Notes under the pieces: model-generated
Told to the model about the DNA's origin: nothing
What the model saw: the letters and a program-made list of their open reading frames with translations, nothing else
Databases searched by the model: none
Shown: piece by piece, positions 44,475 to 55,519 of the stretch
How positions within the stretch are numbered: position 1 is the first letter of the stretch
Layout of the letters: each line of letters begins with the position of its first letter
Assembly (NCBI GenBank): GCA_025667525.1
Contig: JANFOE010002249.1
Span: 41,085-105,084 of the forward strand
Direction: 5' to 3'
Source: Glebionis coronaria
Taxonomy: Eukaryota; Streptophyta; Magnoliopsida; Asterales; Asteraceae
DNA: 64,000 nucleotides
Translations under genes and position numbers: made by a program

Positions 44475-45061
44475 GATGCAAGATAAAAAACAGACAAAGA
44501 AAACACAACCCTTGTAACTCCTTTACAAACAACTACCAAATAACAAATAACCTCTCAATCAACCAAACCTCCAAACTACCTAGATCCCTTCGACACCTAA
44601 CACCCTCTATAAACAAAAAACAAGAGAGAGAGAGTGGTATTACAAAGCACGCGCTGCAACAATCTCCAAACCGAACCAAGATTTACAAGATCAAGCAGAT
44701 CTTATAAGCCAATATGCACAGCGGAAGAACTCACCTGAAAACAAGATGAAACACCAAAAAAAAACCACAAGAAATAACCACAATTACCTTTAATCAAAAA
44801 ACCCTAATTTCAGATTTTTAGGGTTTCTTGATAAAACTTACCAGAAATGCGATTAAACCTAATTAATCGCACAACGACCCAATGAATTACCTCAGGACAC
44901 CAAGAATCGAAAAACCCCCAAATTTTAGAAACCCTAAAAAACAATTAATTGATCAATCTTGCAATTAACACAAACAAGTTATGATTAACCAAAAGATTAA
45001 TCAATCGTTTTCTCAAAAACCAGTTAAAAACCAATATCAAGAACCAATGGCTCTGATACCA
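44475..45061 (-). other. Copia-3 leader and PBS
   Basis: Non-coding leader with AATTAATTGATCAA-like short repeats as in Copia-2, ending at the initiator tRNA-Met PBS (TGGTATCAGAGCC on the minus strand, 45049-45061). Confidence 0.85.
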
Positions 45062-45512
45062 TATTCGACTTTATAAAACTAAAGTAAACCCAGATTTAAT
45101 TCAACCAACCACCCCTTAATCTTTTATTAACTGCGTATAGCTATCACTTCAAATGTGATACTATGCTGTTTGATCGTACATACAAACAACAAGAAATCAA
45201 TAACAGAATCAAGATCTTACAATCCAAGATCAAGATTCATAAACCAACACAACTGAATATCAAGAGCGATACAACCAAGAGAAACTTTCTACACGTTTAC
45301 ACACACACACAGATACCTAACACACAAAATAAAACCCTATATAAAGACTAATAACCAAGCTAGGAGTCAAGTTTCCAAACTTGTCATCAATAGCCCTTCA
45401 ACTCTCTAAACCTGCACACAAAAAATAAACAAAACGAAAACAAAGAATAATAGAAGTAAAAACTTACCTTTTACCCCTTCAACTTTAATCACTTGTCAAC
45501 TTATCTTTAATA
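45062..45512 (-). repeat. Copia-3 5' LTR
   Basis: 451 bp. A CTTTATATAGGG stretch (minus strand, about 45335-45346) is the likely TATA region. Identical to the 3' LTR as read. Confidence 0.95.
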
Positions 45513-45517
45513 TGTTT

Positions 45518-46069
45518 AAGCCGTATTCTGTAATTTTAATACATAGATTAGTTGTACTTTATGGCCATGTAAGAGTAACTTTGTCGAAGGTTATGTGGTA
45601 GTATCATGTAGCTCTGAACGTAATCATTATGATATTTTGCATTCTGCGATCACAAAATGTTGTTTACAAAAGAGAAAATACACGAAACTGGATCATCCGA
45701 ATTGAAATAGTATTGGATGTACAGAAACTGCTCATCTATGATCTATGTATCCGTATTCATTGAATAGCAACCGAGAATGCAAAAAAAACGCAGAAAATAC
45801 CTGCAATCAGTTATAAGTAAAGTCACATTTGTGTCCATTTAATCTTGTTTTTTTTCATGTTTACAAAGTAAAAGTTTTCTGCAAGTTTTCAAAAGCTAAA
45901 TTTGGTATCACCATGCTACTATTTTGGGACCAATTTACCAATCGTATTTACAAATTTACTTTGATGCCAAAAACATTTGTGGGGATCTTGATGAGACTAT
46001 GTCGATCTCGAAGCTGAAAACCTCCCCTTTTGACCTTGAAACTTATCGCATTGTTACTCAAAAGGACTT
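45518..46069. other. Duplicated flank, no intact gene
   Basis: 45518-45740 aligns with 62880-63133. The rest is AT-rich and lies downstream of the ADT pseudogene. A terminal ADT exon was looked for and not recognised. Confidence 0.5.
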
Positions 46070-47557
46070 ACCTGCCATTGAAGCTTCAAAGTCATGTAAA
46101 AAAGGTAGTTGAAGTACCTGTATTATACCTATATCTTTCATCAACTTAAACATATACTCGTGCAGAATCATTATGATAAATTTAACTCTCACATTGGATT
46201 CCCCGTGTTACTGTCATCAACAATCCTAAGTGGATGATTTCTTTGAGGTCCGCTGTCAATTTGAAATCAGTACAGGAAGCCAAGATTTTCGCAATTAGTT
46301 AACATATATTAAGAAACTCGATGATTAGAAAAGCATGACGAAAACGAGAGATTACTTTTGATATGTTAATGTCCTTGTGGGCGAATAAGGCCAATACTTT
46401 CAATAGAACTCCAGGACCTTGTTTTAATGTAAAGCTCTGATGATAGTCAAACGTTTAACACTAACATCAAACCTCGGATAGTTTCTGCTAAAGTGTCAAG
46501 ACCATGGATTTCTGCCGCTTGCAAACATGCAATCACTCCAGTCTCTCGTATGCCGTCCAATGCTACAATCTGTTTGGAAAATCCCTTTATATATCTTTAC
46601 GTGTCTCCGGTATCAAAACAAACTGATGGACTCCTTCTTTGAGTCGGGCGGAGTACTATATAGTATCTGAGATGCACCAGCAGTGTCTTCGGTACTAATT
46701 TTCGCAATGCCCAACTTGTTCAACATGATCTCACATTGCTCATGTGCCTATAATATTGCGAAACTTTTATAACAAAACTTATTAACTCGACTTAGTTTCA
46801 TCTATAAGAACATAATAAACTTCAAACGTAACCTGAGGGTCACTTAAAACATGTGTTAGTTCCTCTTTTCTTACTCCAGGCCAGGTAATCCTAAGAGGTA
46901 ATGATTAACAACCAGCTGATCAACTTCACCAACAATGTGCAGCCTGTGACGAAGTAATAAATCTTAATTTTGATGAATACTTCCACATACAGAGTTCTCT
47001 ATTGGAAGTACTCCTTTTTCCGCTAACCACAATTCAACGGTCTGCAGATAAGAATACAAGATACATCGTTGTTTTGATGACAATCTTCGGTCTAAGTACC
47101 TTAACCTCGTAAATTACAGAGCGGTTTAAGTAATTTTCACAACACTTTGATCTATTTCCAATGTCAAACCAAGGGCATACAAACAAAAATTGATAGACCG
47201 TACGAAATCATATTAAAGAACCACAAAAACATTCTACAAATAATCTTAAAATGCTCGCTTGGGAGAGAATACAAATCTCTATGACACCGCTCGAGCTCAG
47301 TGATTTGGGACTTGTCGATTCTTTCGTCTCTTGAACTTATTTGAACCCGTACCATATAGACCGATAAGCCTCTTATTTTCAACATTGTTACGTCCCAAAA
47401 TCTCACATTTAGCAAGATCAACTCTACAACTGCTAAAAATATGAACTTTTCTCTTGTTTTGAACAAAACACGAGACACCCAATTGAGAATGAGACTGATT
47501 GGCATCTGCCCATACATGTAAAACCTTCAAAGCTATCCACGTTTCCCCAAATTTCAA
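46070..47557 (-). pseudogene. ADT: Arogenate/prephenate dehydratase pseudogene (copy C)
   Basis: Exon-by-exon reading of the minus strand recovers the plastid enzyme that makes phenylalanine from arogenate. N-terminal exon 47557-47230 (ELERCHRDLYSLPSEH). Exon 47041-46833 after [51 protein letters not shown]. Exon 46748 to ~46665: LNKLGIAKISTEDTAGAS. Exon ~46571-46472: GIRETGVIACLQAAEIHGLD. Exon ~46440-46372: LKQGPGVLLKVLALFA. Then PQRNHPLRIVDDSN (about 46290-46210) and DFEASMA before a GTAAGT donor (about 46080). Broken by an in-frame TAA in place of Tyr in the HxNYDLLLRH block, a 5-bp frameshift after GLPG, an absent exon before VELWLA, and a poor donor. Several splice sites remain. Confidence 0.82.
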
Positions 47558-48859
47558 GATATTGATAGCTGCACACAGAGTAATAGGTTATGCCGATTCA
47601 AGGCTTGACTCTTTCCCTTTTTAGTAATGTTCTTTTTGGTATCATCTGAAACTTATATGTATTTGGAACTTTTATTTCAAGTTGAATATGTGCCGTTCAG
47701 CATATTCAACTAATGCATCAGAACTCAGAAGATTATAAAGACGTCCATTACAGAACCACAACAAAAAAGATTGAGCACGACAAACACGAAAATAAAGTGA
47801 CATCAACGAGAAGAATTAGACTATAAAACTATGAACGTGGACACAATATTATCATGTACTTAATTAAAATAAACCGTGTAACTATGTATGGACATAAGGA
47901 ATCTACATTTTCCAGTTTCATTGGTGACATATTAGCCCTACTGCATTTTTAGAGATCCAAACGGCCAATGCTTTCAATAGAACTCCAGGACCTTGCTTTA
48001 ATGTAAAGACGATGATTGTCTTGAAAAATAATTCAAATGGTCAAAGTGTCGAATACACTTGAAGAATATGATTAGAAGATAGAGAACCAATCTTTATTTT
48101 ATGGGGTTTTCCGATTCTAGGTATTATAGGTTCCCTTGTCGTTATTAGAAAACGAGTTACATTTTCAGAATCATCCTGGTGAAAACAACAAAATTATTAT
48201 GCTAATGAACGCTTCATTACGGATTATGTGTCCGTGATCTTGATCGCTCCATCAAATTCTGTGAAAAGGTATATGCAGTTTCACGATAAATCTAGTATTA
48301 TAAGTTATTGCTACTAATGCATTTAAAGTTATTATGTTGATCCAAATTTGTGAACATGCATTGGCGATGACGTTATGCAGGACAATCGACAGACATAAAA
48401 CAAAAGGTATATAACGCTTAAAAGTTTACTGTTTCTTGTATCATTTTGAGTTACAAAACATTATGTTAAACACAGTACACTTTGGCAATGATAATACTTT
48501 GGACCGGTGTATATAGGTTGCAATTAATTAGTACCATTGAAAGTGTCATCCAGGAGCTAGCTTAGCAGGAGATTACCAAGCAACCAGGACCAGGTCGGTA
48601 TCGGTACTAAAATCTTTTCTTTCCTTGATCATGTTTAACATGTAGAGATTCTAATTGTTTGACTTTAAAAGGTCAAACTTTGTTTGAGTAACAAAGTATT
48701 AAGAAGCTAACACACAATTAAAGAAGAAAACAAATACATCATTCAGAACCTGCTTAACCAAAAGTCACTGATAAATAACAGAATTTTGAAATACACCAAA
48801 TATGTTTAGATAAACTTGAGTTCAAAGCGTCGTGAGCACCTTCACTTTGAAGACCATCA
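47558..48859 (-). pseudogene. Second ADT fragment (C-terminal exons) and spacer
   Basis: At 48100-48180 the minus strand reads ENVTRFLITTREPIIP, and at 47955-48005 it reads LKQGPGVLLKALAVW. These are consecutive ADT exons in the right order and strand, but they lie upstream of the N-terminal exon at 47557, so they belong to another, mostly lost ADT copy. The rest aligns with unit A or is AT-rich. Confidence 0.65.
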
Positions 48860-50048
48860 TCAAGCAATCTTCAAGTTCGATGGAAAAGTGAAACCTTTCC
48901 TTTTCAAGTGATAGAGAACCTACCAACAAGAAAGCAGCACAATCATTAGTGTTTATACCGGTAATGTAAATACAAATACTGCATAAGTACAAAACGTATA
49001 ACTTTGATCAAGTGTACCAGAAAAAATTATATTAAAGCATTACGAAAAAAAAAAAGTAGTACCACAGCAAATAATGAACAATTCTTGTGATAACTGATAA
49101 AAGGAAGTAGGAAATTTTTACCTCTAAACACGATTTCCCAACGCCTAGCTCTTTAACATGGCGAAGGCTTTGTATAAATCCTTTAAGCGTTTCTTCCTCC
49201 TCCGCTTTTTGATCTCGTAAATACCCCAACATTTTATAATCTAAGTTAGCTTTGACTAAAGAAGATACGCTTAGCAAGACAAGCTTCGACAAGCGCAATT
49301 TATGTCTGATTGTCAGTGAGGAAATATAAGGAGCTTTGATTTTAATAATACGTGCATATTCCTCAGCATTATATCTACGAACCTCGTATCCATCTAACAC
49401 AAATTCTTTGACACTCTTAGAAGTAATATCAATCATCCTAAATCCAGAGCAATCTTTTAAAGCCAAAGTTTCCAAACGAGGGCTTCCGGTCAATATATTC
49501 TGAATCAAATCTTCATCTAAATTCATTCGTGAAATACACAGACTACTAAGGTTATTCCAACTAATGGCGCCGACCGGATTAAGTATAAAACATGACAATG
49601 TGAGACTAGTAAAACAATTGTTGGTGAAAAAAAACTCGGAATGTAACTCAAACTTATCAATATGATCAGGATCCGATATAGTCAAACTAAGCTCTTGGAC
49701 GTTACGCTTTACAGCATAGAGAATGCAGTCATTAACCAGTGGCTCAAACTTTTGATCGTAACATGGATCGAGTTGGAATTTATTGAGGTTCACTGCTTGG
49801 ACTTGGGTAACGCATCGAGTTAAGGCTTCGTGAACTAACTGAAAGATAACATTATTCCGGTATTCGAGTATATCATCATTGAATATTAGATCAGGAAGTA
49901 GAGTCCAAAGATGTTTCCATCGTTTCGAGAGAACACACGTTTTGGTTGCATCTCTCGTGCAACCTAAACGAGACAAGATTTCAATAAGCAAGCAATCCGG
50001 TAGCAAACTTATCCGATCTTCTCCCATAATCTTTTTTCTTTTGAACAT
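48860..50048 (-). CDS. F-box/LRR protein, copy C (two exons)
   Basis: Exon 1 is 49122-50048 (309 codons, start MFKRKKIMGEDR; the frame stays open further upstream but that part is promoter in copies A and B). Donor GAG|GTAAAAAT. Exon 2 is 48860-48919 after TTGGTAG and adds 19 residues to a TGA: ~328 aa. F-box at residues 10-56 (LLPDCLLIEILSRL, TCVLSKRWKHLW), then LRR-like FTSLTLSCFILNPVG and LIQNILTGSPRLETLALKDC. It differs from copy A by one extra codon (QVQAVNLNK) and a modest number of substitutions. Likely an SCF substrate adaptor. Head-to-head with the EFL1 gene, 433 bp apart. Confidence 0.8.
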
Positions 50049-50481
50049 AATCTCTCTATGTGTTTTTATTCGTTTTTGGGTAAAATTTAGGTTGATTTTG
50101 ACAAGCAGCACAACTCCCGTAAGGTTAAATAGATTTACTCCCGAAGAGTACGTGTTGATCAAGTTTGCTTAGGATTAGGAAGGTAATTACGTAAAATATT
50201 GCATATATTTCCAGGCTTTTTTAGACCGGGCTTTTTCCAGGCCAGGCTAAGCCCAGGCTCGGGCTTTAGCCGAACGTGGTCGAGTAAGAAACGAATGTGA
50301 TCGAGAAATAATGGCGGCGTGATTGGTTGTTAAATTATAAATTAGGAATATAATAGAATTGTTTTTAGCATGCATGGTAGAACCAAAACACGACTATAAG
50401 TACCCATAAATCCCAAACCTCTTCCATGCATCTATAAACAATCGAAACCCTATTTTATCATCGTACGTTGCCGTTCATTCG
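50049..50481. promoter_or_regulatory. EFL1: Divergent promoter between F-box C and EFL1
   Basis: 433 bp shared by two genes reading outward. TATAAACA at 50433-50440 lies 42 bp before the EFL1 ATG. A GC-rich inverted repeat (CCGGGCTTTTTCCAGG...CCTGGGCTTAGCC type) sits at 50215-50270. The left two thirds are conserved upstream of F-box A. Confidence 0.55.
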
Positions 50482-53400
50482 ATGGATGATACATACGACG
50501 ACTGCCATAATATGCGAAACATATGCATATTAGCCCACGTGGATCATGGAAAGACAACTTTAGCAGACCATTTAATAGCATCATATGCATATGGTGGTGG
50601 TGTTTTACATTCTAAACAAGCTGGTCGTGCAAGGTACATGGACTTTTTGGACGAGGAGAAACGTCGTGCTATCACGATGAAAAGTTCCTCAATCGCCCTT
50701 AAGTTTAACCAGCATTTTATTAATTTGATTGATTCCCCGGGTCATATGGACTTTTGTAGTGAAGTTAGTACTGCTAGCAGGTTAAGTGATGGCGGGTTGG
50801 TTTTAGTTGATGTTGTTAAGGGTGTTCATATTCAAACGCACGCTGTTTTGAGGCAGGCGTGGATTGAGAAGGTTACTCCTTGTTTGGTTTTGAATAAGAT
50901 TGATAGGCTCATATTGGAACTCAAGCTGACTCCGTTAGAAGCGTATGCTAGGTTGTTGAGGATTGTTCGTGAGGTTAATGGGATTCTTAGTGCGTTTAAG
51001 AGTGAGAAGTATTTGTCGGATGTTGATTCTCTTATTCAAGCGGGGACACGGGATATGGGAGGAGACGAAGGGATTGAGTTTATTAAAGATGATGACGAGG
51101 AGGATACGTTTCAGCCACAAAAAGGGAATGTGGTGTTTACTTGCGCATTGGGTGGCTGGGGGTTTGGGACATGTAAGTTTGCCGAGTTTTATGCAAGTAA
51201 ACTTGGAGCGACCGTGGGCTCTTTGCAGAAGGCTTTGTGGGGTCCCTGGTACTTTATTCCCAAGACTAAGATGATTGTGGGTAAGGAAGGGTTGGCGCCT
51301 GGGAGTAAGGCGAGGCCTATGTTTGTGCAGTTTGTGCTTGAGCCATTATGGCAGGTATACGAAGCGGCCTTGGATACAAATGGTGATAAAAGGGATTTTA
51401 AAAAAGTTGATTAAAACGTTTAATTTGTCTGTTCCTCCTCGTGAGCTGCAGACTAAAGATCCGAAATTTGTTCTTCAGTCGATTATGAGTAGATGGCTTC
51501 CGTTATCAGATGCTATTTTGTCTATGGTGGTTAAACATATGCCCGACCCTGTAACTGCACAGTCGTTTCGTATAACACGACTTTTACCCAAACGAGAAGT
51601 TGTTTTAGATAGTGATGTCGGTAAGTCTGATGTGATTACGGAGGCCGAGCTTGTGAGGAAATCTGTCGAGGCTTGTGATTCTAGACCAGAAGCTCCATGT
51701 GTTGCTTTTGTTTCTAAAATATATGCAGTTCCTATTAAAATGTTACCTCAACAAGACGTAAATAGTTATCACGATGAAGGGGGAAATTATGATTCGGATG
51801 AGTGTTTTTTAGCATTTGCGAGGGTTTTTAGTGGTGTTCTTCATGCGGGTCAGAAGGTTTATGTGTTATCAGCATTATATGATCCTCTAAAAGCGGGTGA
51901 ATCGGTTCAAAATCATATTCAAGAAGTTGAATTGCATGCGTTGTATTTGATGATGGGTCAAGGTTTAAAACCAGTAGCTACTGCTCGTGCTGGTAATATC
52001 GTTGCTATTAGAGGTTTAGGTCAACATATTCTAAAAAGCGCGACTCTTACATCAACTAAAAACTGTTGGCCTTTTTCAAGTATGACATTTCAGTTTTCAC
52101 CGACTCTAAAAGTAGCTATCGAGCCGTCTGATCCTTCTGACATGGCTGCTCTTATTAAAGGATTACGCATTCTAAACCGCGCAGACCCGTTTGTTGAGGT
52201 TAGTGTTTCTGCTACAGGTAAACACGTGCTTGGTGCTGCAGGTGAAGTTCATTTAGAAAGATGTATTAAGGATTTAAAGGACAGGTTTGCAAAAGTAGAT
52301 TTGGTAGTATCACCACCTCTTGTGTCGTTTAGGGAAACCATTGAAGGGGAGACGTTAAATCCGTTTGATAGGTTCAAAACTTTAACCGGGAGTTCACATT
52401 ATATTGAAAGAGTTACGCCAAATGGAAGGTGTACTGTTCGCGTGTACGTTATGAAACTTCCAGAGGCACTTACAAAACTGCTAGATGAAAGTTCTGATCT
52501 TTTAGAAGATATAATAGCTGGTAAAGCAATACGAGCGCAAGATGATGAGCATCCAGTAGAGTCACTAAGGAAACGGATTTGGGATGCTATTGAAAGTGAA
52601 GTTACAGACGTGAGTGCGGATAATGATATAGAAAAGTATAAAATTTTATGGGAAGATCTTCTAAAGCGGATCTGGGCGTTAGGCCCGAGACAAGTTGGGG
52701 CAAACATGCTTATTCTCCCGGATTCGAGTACAAAAGAAACTGGTGCATCGGTGCTGATAAAAAGTTCTCCGTATGTATCCCAAAGATTAGGTTTTGTGTC
52801 AAGCAGTGATGAATTAGAAACCGAGATATCTACAAGCGCTGAAATAAGATCACTGAATGAAGAAGCCCAAAGTCTGAGGAGCAGTGTATTATCCGGGTTT
52901 CAAGAAGCAACTGCATCGGGTCCGTTATGTGATGAGCCTATGTGGGGGTTAGCGTTTGTAGTTAAAGCTTCTGTTTCACCTTTTGTGAGCGAGTCAGTAG
53001 CTGTTCATAAACAATCACAAACCAACCAACACGGGGTGTTTTTAGGGCAAGTTATGACTGCAGTTAAAGAGGCATGTAGAGCATCTGTAATTCAAAGGAA
53101 TCCTAGAATTGTTGAAGGAATGTGTTACTGTGAGTTGAGTGCATCAACAATCAGAAACCGACCAATAAGGGGTGTTTTCAGTGCTTTCAGAGCAAGTTAT
53201 GCTGTTCTTGGTCGTAGACGTGCTAAAATCTTGAAGGAAGAAATGCAAGAAGGGTCGGCATTGTTAGTGGTACATGCTTATGTGCCGGTTGCTGAAAGCT
53301 TTGGTTTTGTTGATGACTTGAGAATATCAACTGCGTCGGCTTGTAGTGCTTTGCTTGTTCTTAGTCACTGGGAAGTACTTCCGGAAGATCCTTTTTTTGT

Positions 53401-53566
53401 TCCAAAAACAGAAGAGGAGAAAGAAGAGTTTGGTGATGGTTCAAGTGCTTTACAGAATACAGCACGAAAGCTAATTGATAGCGTCAGAAGGCGTAAGGGT
53501 CTGCCTGTTGAGGAAAAAATCGTTCGGCATGCTACAAAACAGAGAACTTTGGCTCGCAAGGTTTAA
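50482..53566 (+). CDS. EFL1: EFL1-type ribosome biogenesis GTPase, one frameshift
   Basis: An intronless reading of ~1026 aa, the family's length. EFL1 is a cytoplasmic EF2-like GTPase that, with SBDS, releases eIF6 from new 60S subunits. GTPase motifs: AHVDHGKT at 18-25, EEKRRAITMKSS at 58-69, DSPGH at 84-88, NKID at 138-141. An acidic insert (DDDEEDT) follows, then EF2-like domains II-V (ARVFSGVLHAGQKVYVL, GAAGEVHLERCIKDLKDRF, GRRRAKILKEEMQEG, YVPVAESFGFVDDL). The frame changes once: at 51385-51395 an A-run plus GGG has one base too many, ending the first frame at 51414 while homology continues at once in the next frame to 53566. Either a recent null mutation or a homopolymer sequencing error; no other damage is seen. 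Confidence 0.88.
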
Positions 53567-53900
53567 ATTATTTTTGTGCTTTTGTCAAGCTACTCAAGCA
53601 TTAACATAGGTGTACAACCCAAAATTTTGTATGTGTTTAACATGTAGATATTTTAGCTTGTTTGACTTTAAAAGGTCAAACTTTATTGTTTCCATGAGTA
53701 ACAAAGTATTAAGAAGCTAACACACAAAATATGTTTAGATAAACGTGAGTTTAAAGCGTCGTGAGTCGACCTCAGCACCTTCGCTTTCAGGACCATCATC
53801 AAGCAATACTTCCTCTGAATCTCAATCCAAGTCGCCACTTTAATGCATCAGCGATCTTCAAGTTCGATGGAAAAGGGAAACCTTTCGCTTCCAAGCGATA
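53567..53900. other. EFL1 3' flank and left part of unit D
   Basis: From ~53625 the sequence matches 48635-48920 of unit C, that is the region downstream of and including the F-box exon 2 (TCAAGTTCGATGGAAAAG). The match stops at 53900 where the LINE begins. Confidence 0.65.
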
Positions 53901-55519
53901 GAGAGAGAAAATGAGCGTGAGACAGGGAGAGACGTTTCTGGCGAGAGATAGAGAGAGTCAGTTTAAGAGGCACAACGGAAATCGGCAATTCTACAACGGC
54001 AAATCTTACGGGACAGAGAAAACCAGCGTCAAACCGAAATCATCAGCATCGTTTATGTTCCACAACTTTCCTGACACATGGGAGATGGGTAACCTATGGA
54101 TGGTGTTCAAGAAATACGCAACAGTGTATGACATGTTTATGGTGAAGAAGAGGTTGTGGAATGGACAAAGATATGGTTTCGTTCGATTCAAGAATATAGT
54201 AAACATCGAACTATTGCTCAGATCTTTGTGTGGTATCAAAGTAGGCAACGAATATTTAAGGGTTTTCAGGGCTTATGATCGTAGGGGTCGGGGAAGCACC
54301 GAGGGCTTGAAGGGACATAATCGTGAGCAGAACATGAAGTATGGTATGTACGGCAAGAATAGAAACTGTAGCGAGAGAGATTCACGTAAATACAGTGAGG
54401 TGGTGGGTGGCAAGAGAAACAGTGTCAATGCAGCAGAGGTGAAACAGGGAGTGGCGGATCACAAGAAGGTTGACATGCGAGTAATTGAAGTAAATGACAA
54501 CGAAGTCGAAAAGGAAGTGCTAAGTAGAGGTATAATTGGAGAAGTCAAGAAAGTTGAGTATCTCGACAAACTACCTGAATTTTGTGAGGTTGAAGGTTTG
54601 TACGATGTGGAAGTCAAATATTTGGGAGGGCTAGAAGTAATGATAATTGTTGATAACGTGGAAACAGTCGACAATGTATTGAGAAATATAGAACACGGGA
54701 TTAGAAGATGGGTATGGAAGATGAGAAAGTGGGATGAGCAAATCCAGCCATCGGGACGGCTTACGTGGTTAAGTATTATCGGGGTCCCGGTGTCACGCTG
54801 GAACGAATATACTTTTAAACGGATTGCAGCCCTACATGGAACGGTAATGGAAACTCTAAATTGTTGCCTAGAGGGGAATCAGTCGGTCACAGTAGGTAGA
54901 GTGTTGGTGCATACGTTAACTCCAGATTTAGTGAGTGAGGTGCTACACGTGAAGCTGAAAAAAAGAATGTACAAAGTATCAGTCGTAGAGGAGGTTAGTG
55001 ATATTGTTGAGATAGAGCTAGCACAACCATCAAATGAAGAAGAGGAGTTTCAAGGACCGGATCAACGATCATGGAATGGTGATCATGGAGAGGGTGGGAA
55101 TGATGAGGAGTACGGAGATAACAACTCAGTGGCAATGGATTCAAGCTCATCGGAGGAAGAAGATGATGAGGTGGACCACCGGCTACCGGAAAATGAGAAC
55201 CAAAATTTAAATCTTGAAGATGACAAGTCTTGTCATGAGAAAAGGTGTTCAGATTTCAAGATGGATGATGTTGCTTTGACTGGGGACAAAAGGTCGGCTG
55301 GCGCTGTTGTTGGGTGTTCCAAGAACATAGGGAATACTAGGGTGGCTGATGAAACAAGTGTGGTGAATCTCGAGGGTGAGGCCTGGTCACGTGATTGTAT
55401 GAACATAAAAGGTGTTAAGGTGAATGACACTATTAATGACAGGCTTTTAACTGCAGCCCAAAGTGAAGAAGCCCAGTTAGACGTGCAAGGAGAAAAGTTA
55501 GCCCAAAATATTATCTTAG

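Larger units (their letters stand above)
39458..45512 (-). mobile_element. Copia-3, recent near-complete retrotransposon
   Basis: 6055 bp with two 451-bp LTRs (39458-39908, 45062-45512) that I read as identical, and TSD TGTTT (39453-39457, 45513-45517). Termini are TA...TA. PBS GGCTCTGATACCA on the plus strand at 45049-45061, PPT CTTAAGAGGGGG (minus) at 39909-39920. Encodes Gag, protease, integrase, RT and RNase H with a single frameshift. An uninterrupted relative of the target is at 62850-62900. Confidence 0.95.

Noticed and set aside
45829..46112. Plus-strand small ORFs
   Set aside because: They lie partly opposite an ADT exon (DFEASMA on the minus strand) and show no recognisable domain.
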